Shown one piece after another: positions 1 to 7,814 of a stretch of 34,000 nucleotides of DNA. A model generated the notes under the pieces. The model saw nothing but the letters and a program-made list of their open reading frames with translations. It did no database searches and was not told the origin of the DNA. The stretch comes from an uncultured Subdoligranulum sp. (GTDB lineage Bacteria; Bacillota; Clostridia; Oscillospirales; Ruminococcaceae). The number at the start of each line of letters is the position of its first letter. The first letter of the stretch is position 1. The stretch lies in the NCBI GenBank assembly GCA_904390925.1, contig CAJFMB010000026.1, positions 1-34,000 of the forward strand. The letters are read 5' to 3'. A program made the position numbers and the translations under genes.

Positions 1-21
1 AATTTCTTTTACCCATAGTAA

Positions 22-64
22 TACCCCCTGATGTAGTACTTTCATTTTCCTACATCAGGGGGTA
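22..64. promoter_or_regulatory. Perfect 15-bp inverted repeat at left edge
   Basis: Arms 22-36 and 50-64 are exactly complementary (TACCCCCTGATGTAG and its reverse complement) around a 13-base loop. Neither side carries the T-run of an intrinsic terminator. On the minus strand the second arm contains CAGGGGG, a good ribosome binding site, seven bases before an ATG at 16-14 that opens a frame running off the window (Met-Gly-Lys-Arg-Asn). If that gene is real, the stem would bury its ribosome binding site, or the repeat is a protein operator. Only five codons are visible, so the gene itself is not annotated. Confidence 0.55.
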
Positions 65-126
65 CTTTGTCTATTGTCCGTTTTTACTGGTTCGGTTCAT
101 TTTGCTGTTTGGGGTTTTCCCAAACA

Positions 127-170
127 GCAAAAATCAGCCCCCGGTGGAATCACTCCACCGGGGGCTGATT
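127..170 (-). terminator. Intrinsic terminator of the aldolase gene
   Basis: Arms 132-148 and 154-170 form a perfect 17-bp GC-rich stem with a five-base loop. On the minus strand the stem ends in a run of T residues, 37 bases after the aldolase stop codon. A second perfect hairpin (arms 100-113 and 119-132) follows directly and shares the A/T run, giving a double hairpin. Confidence 0.85.
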
Positions 171-206
171 GTTATATCAGAGGTTCAGTTCAGGACCACG
201 GAAAGC

Positions 207-1070
207 TCAGGCCTTGTTGGCGCTGCCGAACAGCTCGATCTTCTCGCGGACCTTCTCCATGATGGCGTCGGCGCCCGGCTTCAGCAGCTTGCGGGGGTCA
301 TAGCCCTTGCCCTGCTGATCCTTGCCGGCCTCGATGTAGGCACGGGTGGCCTCAGCAAAGACCAGCTGGCAGTCGGTGTTGACGTTGATCTTGCAGACGC
401 CCAGGCTGATGGCCTTCTGGACCATCTCGTCGGGGATGCCGGTGCCGCCGTGCAGGACCAGAGGAATGTTGTTGGTGGCCTTGTGGATGCGGTCCAGAGC
501 CTCGAAGTCCAGGCCCTTCCAGTTGGCGGGGTAGATGCCGTGGATGTTGCCGATGCCGGCAGCCAGGAAATCAACGCCCAGGGCAGTGATGCGGGCGCAC
601 TCCTCGGGATCGGCGATCTCGCCGGCGCCCACGACGCCGTCCTCGACGCCGCCGATGGAACCGACCTCAGCCTCGATGGACAGGCCCTTGTCATGGGCGT
701 AAGCCACCAGCTCCTTGGTCTTGGCAACGTTCTCGTCGATGGGGTAGTGGGAACCATCGAACATGATGGAGGTGAAGCCGGCCTCGATGCAGGCCTTGGC
801 GCCCTCGTAGGTGCCGTGGTCCAGATGCAGCGCCACAGGCACCGTGATGCCCAGGCTCTCGTCCATGGCCTTGACCATGGCGGCGACCGTCTTGAAACCG
901 GTCATGTACTTGCCGGCGCCCTCAGAGACACCCAGGATCACCGGGCTCTGCATGGCCTGCGCCTGCAGCAGGATGGACTTGGTCCACTCCAGGTTGTTGA
1001 TGTTGAACTGACCGACGCCGTAATGGCCGTCGCGTGCCTTGCGCAGCATATTGGTTGCATTTACCAGCAT
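207..1070 (-). CDS. fba: Class II fructose-bisphosphate aldolase
   Basis: This gene encodes the zinc-dependent cytoplasmic aldolase that splits fructose 1,6-bisphosphate into glyceraldehyde 3-phosphate and dihydroxyacetone phosphate. The product is 287 residues, a normal length for the family. The class II signature is complete: LDHG at 83-86 (Asp84 as proton donor, His85 as zinc ligand), EAEVGSIGG near 133-141, a zinc His177 in GNIHG, and His207 in LHGGTG. The start is the ATG at 1070, because AGGGAGG lies eight bases upstream; an in-frame ATG at 1103 has no such site. It is monocistronic, with its own promoter near 1211-1239 and a strong terminator. Class II includes tagatose-bisphosphate aldolases of the same fold, but the closeness to Gram-positive Fba makes the glycolytic role likely. 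Confidence 0.95.
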   Translation of the reverse strand: MLVNATNMLRKARDGHYGVGQFNINNLEWTKSILLQAQAMQSPVILGVSEGAGKYMTGFKTVAAMVKAMDESLGITVPVALHLDHGTYEGAKACIEAGFTSIMFDGSHYPIDENVAKTKELVAYAHDKGLSIEAEVGSIGGVEDGVVGAGEIADPEECARITALGVDFLAAGIGNIHGIYPANWKGLDFEALDRIHKATNNIPLVLHGGTGIPDEMVQKAISLGVCKINVNTDCQLVFAEATRAYIEAGKDQQGKGYDPRKLLKPGADAIMEKVREKIELFGSANKA

Positions 1071-1210
1071 AGATAAAACCTCCCTGCAATTTTGCCGTAG
1101 CATGGAACATCCGGCCCCGACCGCACAGCTACCCCATACAGTCGGAACCGTCCTCCGCGCCCGGCTTCGCCTAACAGATGAAAAGCGCGCTGCCGCGCTT
1201 ATCTGGCTTT

Positions 1211-1239
1211 ATTATATCCCGGGATTGTCAAAAAAGCAA
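1211..1239 (-). promoter_or_regulatory. Promoter of the aldolase gene
   Basis: Read on the minus strand, a perfect TATAAT (-10, 1211-1216) follows TTGCTT (-35, 1234-1239) with 17-base spacing. It would give a leader of about 135 bases. A 10-bp palindrome ATCCCGGGAT (1217-1226) abuts the -10 box and could be an operator. A short hairpin (AAGCGCG / CGCGCTT) lies near the predicted 5' end of the transcript. Confidence 0.65.
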
Positions 1240-1259
1240 CAGCCGGGAGAATCTTCTGC

Positions 1260-1291
1260 AAAAAAACCGGAACCCCCGTTATTTTTCCCGG
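1260..1291 (-). terminator. Possible terminator of the DNA glycosylase gene
   Basis: On the minus strand a weak six-pair stem (CCGGGA with TTCCGG, one G-U pair) is followed by seven T residues, starting 14 bases after the stop codon. The T-run is good and the stem is short. Confidence 0.45.
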
Positions 1292-1304
1292 ACAAAAGCA
1301 GCGG

Positions 1305-2183
1305 TCAGCCGCCGGAAACCGCCGTCTTTTTTGGCCCGGCAGCGGGCTTTTTTTGCCCTTTTTTGTCGGTACCCCGGGGCAGGCTGCGCCGGGCATACTC
1401 GAAAATATACTGCTGGGCAATGCCCCGGTACCCGGCCGCCGCTCTGGGCATGCCTTTGGGAAACAGCGCAGGCATTGCCCGCTTCATCCACACATCCGAC
1501 GGCCAGGCATCCCAGAAGCCCAGCCCGTACAGCAGCACGCAGTCCGCCACCTTCGGCCCCACGCCCCGCAGCGTCATCAGCTGGTCCCGGGCCTGGTCCA
1601 GCGGCAGGGCGGCAAGATGCTCGGGGCGGAGTTTGCCTTCCGCCACCGCCCTGGCCGCCGCCAGCAGGTAGTCCGCCCGCCAGCCGGCCCGCAGCACCGC
1701 CATCGTGTCCGGCGTCTGGGCCGCCAGCGCCTGCGGGGTGGGGAAGGCCCGCTGCCCGTCGGGCAGCGCCTCGCCGCAGAGGTCGCACAGCCGCCCGATG
1801 ATGCCCCTGATCCGGGGGATGTTGTTGTTCTGGCTGATGAGAAAGCTGCACAGCACCTCGAAAAAGGGCTGGCGCAGCACCCGCAGCCCCGGCGCGGCAG
1901 CCACGCAGGCGGCCAGCCGCCGGCTTCTGGCAAAGCGGGCGTGCAGCGCGGCATAGTCCATGTCCAGCGCAAAATAGCGCCGCCACCAGTCGTCCTGGTC
2001 GGCGGGGCAGTCGGCCAGCAGCCGGCCGTCTTCCAGTTTGACCTGCACCGCATGCCCCCCGGACACCCCCTGCCAGGTCCCGTTTTGCCGCTGCCAGCGG
2101 AAGCACTGCCCACTGGTGAGCGTGGCATCCAGGTCCAGCCCCCGGGCGTCGCCCAGGCTGTGCCACGGCTGCTGTGAAAGCAT
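1305..2183 (-). CDS. OGG1-like 8-oxoguanine DNA glycosylase/AP lyase
   Basis: The predicted 292-residue protein excises oxidised guanine from DNA and nicks the abasic site. An N-terminal OGG-type domain (about 1-100, with SGQCFRW at 24-30) is followed by the HhH-GPD fold. SFLISQNNNIPRI (113-125) matches the OGG1 loop that contacts the base opposite the lesion. The helix-hairpin-helix LRGVGPKVADCVLLYG (205-220) supplies the catalytic Lys211, and Asp230 in AWPSDVWMKR is the conserved acid. The start chosen is the ATG at 2183, preceded by GGGGGTGG; the frame stays open far upstream, but that part has no family similarity. The last 25 residues are Lys/Gly-rich and beyond the usual fold. It is divergent from rlmB across a 529-base gap. 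Confidence 0.9.
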   Translation of the reverse strand: MLSQQPWHSLGDARGLDLDATLTSGQCFRWQRQNGTWQGVSGGHAVQVKLEDGRLLADCPADQDDWWRRYFALDMDYAALHARFARSRRLAACVAAAPGLRVLRQPFFEVLCSFLISQNNNIPRIRGIIGRLCDLCGEALPDGQRAFPTPQALAAQTPDTMAVLRAGWRADYLLAAARAVAEGKLRPEHLAALPLDQARDQLMTLRGVGPKVADCVLLYGLGFWDAWPSDVWMKRAMPALFPKGMPRAAAGYRGIAQQYIFEYARRSLPRGTDKKGQKKPAAGPKKTAVSGG

Positions 2184-2239
2184 GCTGTCCACCCCCGTAT
2201 GCTGCACAAAAATGCAGCCGAAACTTTCCCTGATAAAAA

Positions 2240-2600
2240 CTTTCCACCGTTTTCCACCGCCCAGTATACCACGCCCCGGCGCCGGGAAACAACCTGTCAA
2301 CCCCTGGCAAACCTTGGGCAATTCTGACGGCGGGGCTGGAAAATCCAGGGCAAAAATCGGCGCTTTTCCCAGTTGACATCCGGCTTTATCCGAACTGTTA
2401 TATGGAAAAGTTTTCAACAGCTTGTGGAAAACCAGGTTGAGAACTGGCTTTCCACCCCGTGAAAACCGGCTTGTGTGGCGGGTTTTCCACCCTTTCAACA
2501 GGGTTTTCAACATGTGGAAAGGGGGAAACCTGCTCTACGTTCCGTATAAATGACGTGACAGCGTCTGTCAGCAACCGTCACAATGCCCACATTTTCCACC
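2240..2600. other. Cluster of DnaA-box-like 9-mers in a divergent intergenic region
   Basis: This sits in the 529-base gap between the DNA glycosylase and rlmB (2184-2712). I count seven copies of the 9-mer YTTTCCACM on either strand: 2240-2248, 2250-2258, 2423-2431 (TTTTCCACA on the minus strand), 2448-2456, 2483-2491, 2513-2521 (minus) and 2592-2600. Three related NTTTCAACA words lie at 2411-2419, 2492-2500 and 2504-2512. TTTTCCACA differs by one base from the consensus DnaA box TTATCCACA. An AT-richer stretch follows at about 2610-2670. Flanking genes point away on both sides. The spacing and number suggest DnaA binding; whether it is an origin is inference, as dnaA is not in the window. 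Confidence 0.5.
2373..2401 (+). promoter_or_regulatory. Candidate promoter inside the DnaA-box-like region
   Basis: A perfect TTGACA (2373-2378) is followed after 17 bases by TGTTAT (2396-2401). It would transcribe through the 9-mer cluster toward rlmB with a leader of about 300 bases. Confidence 0.45.
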
Positions 2601-2619
2601 GAAGCCGCCCCGGTTTTCT

Positions 2620-2649
2620 ATGGCACAAAATGACAAAGTATGCTATACT
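2620..2649 (+). promoter_or_regulatory. Extended -10 promoter of rlmB
   Basis: TGC directly before TATACT (2644-2649) makes an extended -10 element. ATGGCA (2620-2625) is a plausible -35 at 18-base spacing. The predicted start is about 55 bases before the rlmB ATG. Confidence 0.6.
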
Positions 2650-2712
2650 GTACTGTGTATTTTTGTATCCCTGTCTGCCGAGTCACAGCACAGGGGCAGA
2701 CGGAGGAACAGC

Positions 2713-3522
2713 ATGGAATATCACCGCAAACCGCAGCGGGAGTCCCGCCCGCAGGACCCCCACACCGAACAGACACCCGACACCCTGGTCTGGGGCAAGA
2801 ACCCGGTGACCGAACTGCTCAAGTCCGGCCGGCCGGTGGACACCGTCTATCTGGCGGACAGCCTGCCGGGCGCGGCGGCCGGGTACTACACGGCGCTGGC
2901 CAAGCAGGCCGGGGCCGTGGTCAAGAAGGTGCCGGCCAACAAGCTGCAGAAGATCTGCGGCGGGGCAGAGCACCAGGGTGTGGCCGCCCGCGGCGCCGAG
3001 ATCGAGTATGCGTCGCTGGAGGACCTGCTGGCCGCCGCCCGGGAAAAGAACGAGCCGCCTTTCCTGGTGTTGTGCGACGGCATCGAGGACCCCCACAACC
3101 TGGGCGCGATCCTGCGCTCGGCGCTGTTGTGCGGCGCCCACGGCGTGGTGATCCCCCGCCGGGGCGGCGTGGGGGTGACCGGCACCGTGATGAAGGCCAG
3201 TGCCGGCGCGGCGGCCCGCATTCCGGTGGCCCGGGTGGCAAACCTGGCCCAGGCGGTGCGGGAACTGAAAGAGCAGAACATCTTTGTCTATTGTGCCGAC
3301 ATGGGCGGCGCCCCGCTGGACCGGACGGATCTGTCCGGGGCGGTGGCGCTGGTGATGGGCAGCGAGGGCAGAGGCCCCGGCGCCCTGGTGAAAAAGCTGT
3401 GCGACGGTGTGGTCAGCCTGGATATGGCCGCCCGCAACACCGGCGTGGACAGCTACAACGTGTCGGTGGCGGCGGGCATCCTGATGTATGACATCATGCG
3501 CCGCCGGGGCACCGCCCGGTAA
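2713..3522 (+). CDS. rlmB: 23S rRNA (guanosine-2'-O-) methyltransferase, TrmH/SpoU family
   Basis: This SpoU-type enzyme transfers a methyl group from S-adenosylmethionine to a ribose 2'-OH, in RlmB's case of G2251 in the 23S rRNA peptidyl-transferase loop. The 269-residue product has the small N-terminal substrate-binding domain (WGKNPVTELL from 27; EHQGVAA at 86-92) and a C-terminal trefoil-knot domain. The knot motifs are DPHNLGAILRSA (126-137), LVMGSEGRG (213-221) and YNVSVAAGI (248-256). The ATG at 2713 is chosen because GGAGG lies seven bases upstream; an upstream in-frame ATG at 2620 would sit inside the promoter. The neighbouring pseudo-ATPase gene starts 74 bases downstream and may be co-transcribed. 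Exact target assignment (RlmB versus another SpoU paralogue) is by family resemblance. Confidence 0.88.
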   Translation: MEYHRKPQRESRPQDPHTEQTPDTLVWGKNPVTELLKSGRPVDTVYLADSLPGAAAGYYTALAKQAGAVVKKVPANKLQKICGGAEHQGVAARGAEIEYASLEDLLAAAREKNEPPFLVLCDGIEDPHNLGAILRSALLCGAHGVVIPRRGGVGVTGTVMKASAGAAARIPVARVANLAQAVRELKEQNIFVYCADMGGAPLDRTDLSGAVALVMGSEGRGPGALVKKLCDGVVSLDMAARNTGVDSYNVSVAAGILMYDIMRRRGTAR

Positions 3523-3596
3523 CGCCCGCCAGCGGCGGCGCGGCATCCCCGCAGCCGCCCATTGCAATCCATGCAGAAAAGGGAGAGAGAACGACC

Positions 3597-6500
3597 ATGC
3601 CAAGCAAGCGTACCAACGATTCGGTGGAGCGCATTCTGCAGGAACTGAATCGGGAACAGGAGGCCAAGGGAATCCGGGACGGCATCACCGACAGCAATGT
3701 GGATGACATCCTGCGCACCATTCCCCGCAGCACGGCGCCGGAGGATACCTTTACCGCGACGCTTGGCCCCATCTCGGACGCGGACATGCCCGCGGTGGAG
3801 GTCAGCGGCGACCTGAAGGACCCGGAATCCCGTTTTTCCACGCAGGCCATCAACGACCTGCTGGCAGATCTGCCGATTTTCCAGAACCAGGCGGCCGCCG
3901 ATGCCGCCCATATCCCTGCCTCCGGCCGGACAGCCGCTTCCGCCCCGGCCCGGGCTGCCGCCCAGACGCCTGCCCAGACTCGGCGCACGGCGCCGCAGCC
4001 CCAGTCCAGCCAGTCCAGGCCCCAGCCGCAGCCGGAAGCCCGGCCGCAGCCTGCGGCCCAGCCGGAACAGCAGCCCGCCGCCGAGGCCCAAAAGCCCGGC
4101 CGCACCGGCACGGTGGACACCACCCGCACCGGCATCATCAAGAATTTCCTGCGCCAGATGGGCACCGACGACGGGGTGGACAACACCCAGCTGTCCCAGC
4201 GCAAGAACCAGTTCCAGCGCTTTTTTGAGGAGAGCATCGCGGTGGTGCCGGGCAAGGACGGCAAGCTGCCCGCCGACAAGAAGAAGTCCCGCAAGCGGGG
4301 GCTGTTCGGCCGGGGCGGCGACGCCGGCGAGGTGACCGACGAGTTTGTGCCCATCAATGTGTCGCTTCTGGGACGCCGGGACGACACCGCGCCCCAGCCC
4401 GCCCGGGAGGAACCCCAGGAGGAACCGGAACAGGCCCCCGAGGAGGAGGCCGCACCGGCGCCCCGCCCCAGGCGGAAGGGATTTCTGGGTCTGTTCGGCC
4501 GCCGTGCCCAGGAACAGACCTACTCCGACACCTACGCAGGGGACACCTACGCGGGGACGGAGTCCGGCACCGGGTCCTATCCCGTCGATGACCTGACCCC
4601 CGAGCAGCCGGACGCCGAGCCGGCACCGGCCCGGCAGGCACCCCGCACCGAGGCGCCCCAGCCTGCCGCCCCGGAACCGGAAAAGTTTGTCTACCGGTCC
4701 AAGTACGCCGGGGTACACCGGGTACACGGGTCGCTGACCGATACCCTGTCCTCGCTGGGGCTTACCCACACCAGTGCCCGGGACCTGCGCCAGGCCGCCG
4801 AACCGCGGCAGGCAGACGCCCAGACACCCGCGCCCCGGACGGCGGCGCCCCAGCCCCGGGCGGAACAGCCCGAGGCCGCGCCGGAAACCCAGCCGCCCCG
4901 CAAAAAGCGGGATACGGTGGAGTTCACCCCCCGGCGCAAACCCCACGAGATGCCCGAACAGCCGGAGCAGGACACCTTCCCCACCAGTGAACCGGTGGGC
5001 GAGCCGGTGATGACCAAGTCCGACACGCTGACCACCGGGTTTACCGTGACAATGGACCGGGACGCCGAGCAGGAGGACACCCACGACTTTGTGGCCTCGA
5101 TGCCGCCGCAGAAGCCCGCCGCCCCCGCCGGGGACACCACCGGCACCATCACCGGGCAGGTGCGGCTGGACGCCGGGGCGGACCAGGAGGTGCACACCGG
5201 CCAGGTCCAGCTGGGACAGCAGCCCCAGCCGGCGGAATCCACCAGCGACTTTGCGCTGGATTTTCTGGACAATCAGGTGGAGCAGCGCCCCGACACCGAA
5301 CAGTTTGTGCGGGGCATTGCCCAGACGCTGAACACCATTCCCGACACCGAGGACAGCCAGACCGGCCGCTATGCCGAGGCTGCCCAGCGGCTGACCCATG
5401 CCGAGCCGGAGGACGGGGAGGAGCCGGAGCGGCCCCACCGCCGCAAAAAGCACGGCACCCGGCTGGCCGGCACGCCGCTGGATGAGCGGGAGCCGGAACC
5501 GGAAGGCCCCTTTGCCCAGCAGCAGGGCCACCACAAGCTGGACTACGAGACCACCGACGACGCGCCCCGCGTCCGGCAGGAGCTGGACAAGCAGGTGCTT
5601 TACCGGACGGTGGCGGTGATTGTTTCCGCCGCGGCCGCGCTGGTACTGCTGTACCTGGGCATTGCGGCGACGGCTTCCGGCCTGCCGATGCCCGGCATGC
5701 TGGCCCCCGGCGTTGCCACCGGGGAGAGCGCGGCTGCCCTGGCCGCCGCCGGCGCCTCCGCTGCACCGATGCTGACCGTCATGCTGATTCTGTTGCTGGT
5801 GGTGCTGGGCGTCAACTGGCAGACCATGGCCTTTGGCCTGCTGGGTCTGGCCCGCGCCCCCACGGCGGACAGCATGTCCGCCCTGGCCGGGGTGGGCGCC
5901 CTGGTACAGCTGCTGGTCTTTCTGGCCCAGCCGGGCTGGTACCGGCCGTCCGACCTCTGCCTGCTGGCAGGGCCCGCTGCGCTGGTGCTCTGCGGCAACG
6001 CCCTGGGCAAACAGCTGGACGCCACCACCACCCGCGCCAACTTTGACCTGGTCAGCGCCGGGGTGGACCACGCGGTGGCCTACCGCCTGCGGGATGCGGG
6101 CGTGGTGCGCACCGTCACCCGCGGTTTGGGCGAACCCAAGCCCAGCCTGTTGGTCAGCCGCCCCACCGTGCTGCTGAAAAACTTCCTGGCCGGCAGCGCC
6201 GCCCACCGTACCTCCGACAAGAACCAGCAGCAGTTCAGCTGGATTCTGGGGGTCTGCGGCCTGCTGAGCTTCCTGTTCACCCTGGCCTACCGGCAGGACG
6301 CCGGCATGGCCTTTACCGCCCTGGCCGCCGTCTGGTGCCTGGGCGCCCCGCTGGCCGGCACCCTGATCTCGGCCCTGCCTGCCCAGAAGATGCAGCGCAG
6401 TGCAGCCCGGGTGGGCGCGGTCATCCCCGGCTGGAAGGACATCCGCCAGCTGGGCCGCATCAATGTGATCCAGATCACCGCCCGGGATCTGTTCCCCACA

Positions 6501-7307
6501 GGCTGTGTGGCGCTGGCCGGCATCCGGCCGGTGGGCAAGGAGCGGATCGACCAGGCCATCACCTATGCCGCCTCCATCCTGGCCGAGGGCAGCCCCACCC
6601 TGCGGGATGTCTTTCTGGGCATGATCGGCGACAACCGCAAGCTGCTGTCCAAGGTGGACGAGCTGAAAACCTTCTACCGCAAGGGCTATGTGGGCTGGAT
6701 CGGCGGCACCCGGGTGCTGGTGGGCAACCGCGCCCTGATGCAGGATTACGACATCAAGATCCCCAGCCTGGAATTTGAACAGCGCCATTCGGTCAACCAG
6801 CGCCGGGTCATCTACCTGGCGGCCTCCGGCAACCTGATGGCCATGTTCCTGGTGAGCTACCAGCGCGACCCCGACACCGCCGCGGTGCTGGAGGGTCTGC
6901 GCCAGGCCGGCATGTCGATGATCGTGGACTGTGACGACTTCAACTGTGACGTTCACCTGATCGAGGCAGTCTACGGGCTGCCGTCCGGCTCGGTGAAGGT
7001 GCTCAGCGACGAGGAGCGCCAGGCTCTGGCCCCGGCCACCGCCTGGCTGCCGGAAAGCGAGGGCAACATGCTGCATCTGGGCAGCTTTGCCAGCTTTGTG
7101 GGCGGCCTGGAGGCCGCCGCCGGCGCCGCCGAGGGCGAATACCGTGCCGGTGTGGTGCTGACCGCGTCGGTGCTGATCAGCTGCGTGATGGCGGTGATCA
7201 TGTCGCTGGCCGGCGGCATTGCGTCGCTGCCCACCGTGGCGGTGGTGCTGTACCAGCTGGCCTGGGCCGTGCTGGCACTGATTTTCCCCATGACAAGAAG
7301 ATACTGA
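3597..7307 (+). CDS. Large membrane protein: disordered N-terminus plus catalytically dead P-type ATPase core
   Basis: This 1236-residue product has no function I can name. Residues about 1-660 are Pro/Gln/Ala/Glu-rich low-complexity sequence with basic GLFGR motifs. From about 667 it follows a P1B-type ATPase layout: six hydrophobic segments (near 670-692, 725-745, 769-785, 790-807, 881-899, 904-929), a soluble region, then two more (1184-1206, 1213-1231). The segment after helix six aligns by eye with metal ATPases (APLAG...GRINVIQITARDLFPTG, 955-969 at the end), but the phosphorylated Asp motif DKTGT reads ARDLFP (962-967). VLVGNRALM (1040-1048) matches the P1B N-domain VGN..LM; TGDN is VDCDD (1110-1114); no GDGxND and no TGE loop is seen. 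The likely state is a pseudo-pump used as scaffold or sensor. It has a good site (GGGAGAG) before ATG 3597. Confidence 0.75.
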   Translation: MPSKRTNDSVERILQELNREQEAKGIRDGITDSNVDDILRTIPRSTAPEDTFTATLGPISDADMPAVEVSGDLKDPESRFSTQAINDLLADLPIFQNQAAADAAHIPASGRTAASAPARAAAQTPAQTRRTAPQPQSSQSRPQPQPEARPQPAAQPEQQPAAEAQKPGRTGTVDTTRTGIIKNFLRQMGTDDGVDNTQLSQRKNQFQRFFEESIAVVPGKDGKLPADKKKSRKRGLFGRGGDAGEVTDEFVPINVSLLGRRDDTAPQPAREEPQEEPEQAPEEEAAPAPRPRRKGFLGLFGRRAQEQTYSDTYAGDTYAGTESGTGSYPVDDLTPEQPDAEPAPARQAPRTEAPQPAAPEPEKFVYRSKYAGVHRVHGSLTDTLSSLGLTHTSARDLRQAAEPRQADAQTPAPRTAAPQPRAEQPEAAPETQPPRKKRDTVEFTPRRKPHEMPEQPEQDTFPTSEPVGEPVMTKSDTLTTGFTVTMDRDAEQEDTHDFVASMPPQKPAAPAGDTTGTITGQVRLDAGADQEVHTGQVQLGQQPQPAESTSDFALDFLDNQVEQRPDTEQFVRGIAQTLNTIPDTEDSQTGRYAEAAQRLTHAEPEDGEEPERPHRRKKHGTRLAGTPLDEREPEPEGPFAQQQGHHKLDYETTDDAPRVRQELDKQVLYRTVAVIVSAAAALVLLYLGIAATASGLPMPGMLAPGVATGESAAALAAAGASAAPMLTVMLILLLVVLGVNWQTMAFGLLGLARAPTADSMSALAGVGALVQLLVFLAQPGWYRPSDLCLLAGPAALVLCGNALGKQLDATTTRANFDLVSAGVDHAVAYRLRDAGVVRTVTRGLGEPKPSLLVSRPTVLLKNFLAGSAAHRTSDKNQQQFSWILGVCGLLSFLFTLAYRQDAGMAFTALAAVWCLGAPLAGTLISALPAQKMQRSAARVGAVIPGWKDIRQLGRINVIQITARDLFPTGCVALAGIRPVGKERIDQAITYAASILAEGSPTLRDVFLGMIGDNRKLLSKVDELKTFYRKGYVGWIGGTRVLVGNRALMQDYDIKIPSLEFEQRHSVNQRRVIYLAASGNLMAMFLVSYQRDPDTAAVLEGLRQAGMSMIVDCDDFNCDVHLIEAVYGLPSGSVKVLSDEERQALAPATAWLPESEGNMLHLGSFASFVGGLEAAAGAAEGEYRAGVVLTASVLISCVMAVIMSLAGGIASLPTVAVVLYQLAWAVLALIFPMTRRY

Positions 7308-7356
7308 TTTTGCAGCCCGCAGGCTGCGCAAGATAAACCACAAGGGGGCAAAGACC

Positions 7357-7776
7357 ATGTACCGCGCCGCAGACAGCCAACTGAGCGTCTATGACTTTCT
7401 GCCGCCCTACCACGGCGAGCTGGCGGCCGACAACCGGTGGGTCCGGCTGGCCGCCATCATCGACTGGGAAAGCTTTGAGGCGGAATACAGCGCCCTGTTT
7501 GCCCGCGGGGGCAAGATTGCCATTCCCGCCCGGGTGGCGCTGGGCAGTCTGATCGTGCGGGAGGTCTACGGCGCCACCGACCGTCAGACGGTGGAACTGA
7601 TCCGGGAAAGCCCCTACCTGCAATATTTCATCGGGATGAAGGCCTTCGGCGATGAGCTGCCCTTCTCCTACCGCAGCATGGAGCGGTTCCGCGTGCGGAT
7701 TCCCCGCAAGCTGGTCCAGCGGGCGGTCCGCCAGATGCGGGAGCTGGAAAAGCAGGACAAGGCCCGGCAACCGTGA
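7357..7776 (+). CDS. Solitary transposase N-terminal domain protein (DUF772-like)
   Basis: The 139-residue product resembles the N-terminal DNA-binding part of IS5/IS1182-type transposases: a Tyr/Asp opening (SQLSVYDFLPPY), RWVRLAAIIDW, the PARVALGSLIVREVYG helix, and SPYLQYFIG through FSYRSMERFRVRI. Full transposases are three or more times longer; no DDE catalytic domain follows here, and the next gene starts 38 bases later. The frame is intact, with a clean GGGGG site before ATG 7357, and it is packed between the pseudo-ATPase (49 bases upstream) and the exporter. It is either a truncated insertion-sequence remnant or a domesticated DNA-binding protein. Base composition matches the neighbours, which argues against a very recent arrival. 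Confidence 0.7.
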   Translation: MYRAADSQLSVYDFLPPYHGELAADNRWVRLAAIIDWESFEAEYSALFARGGKIAIPARVALGSLIVREVYGATDRQTVELIRESPYLQYFIGMKAFGDELPFSYRSMERFRVRIPRKLVQRAVRQMRELEKQDKARQP

Positions 7777-7814
7777 TTTTTCTGTTTTGATTCCAATCCA
7801 ACAAGAGGGTGTTT

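Noticed and set aside
1214-1227. Noc-binding-site-like word around TCCCGGGA in the aldolase promoter
   Set aside because: Only the core matches the Bacillus Noc site; flanking bases differ, and a single palindrome of this kind is weak evidence.
3453-7358. A 1301-codon open frame on the minus strand
   Set aside because: It lies opposite the pseudo-ATPase gene, has no ribosome site, and its product is Gly/Gln/His-rich with no family resemblance. Long antisense frames are expected at this GC content.
7809-7811. GTG start for the exporter
   Set aside because: It overlaps the AGAGGG ribosome binding site; the ATG at 7815 is correctly spaced.
7777-7814. Manganese (yybP-ykoY) riboswitch before the exporter
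   Set aside because: The gap is 38 bases and contains only the ribosome binding site.
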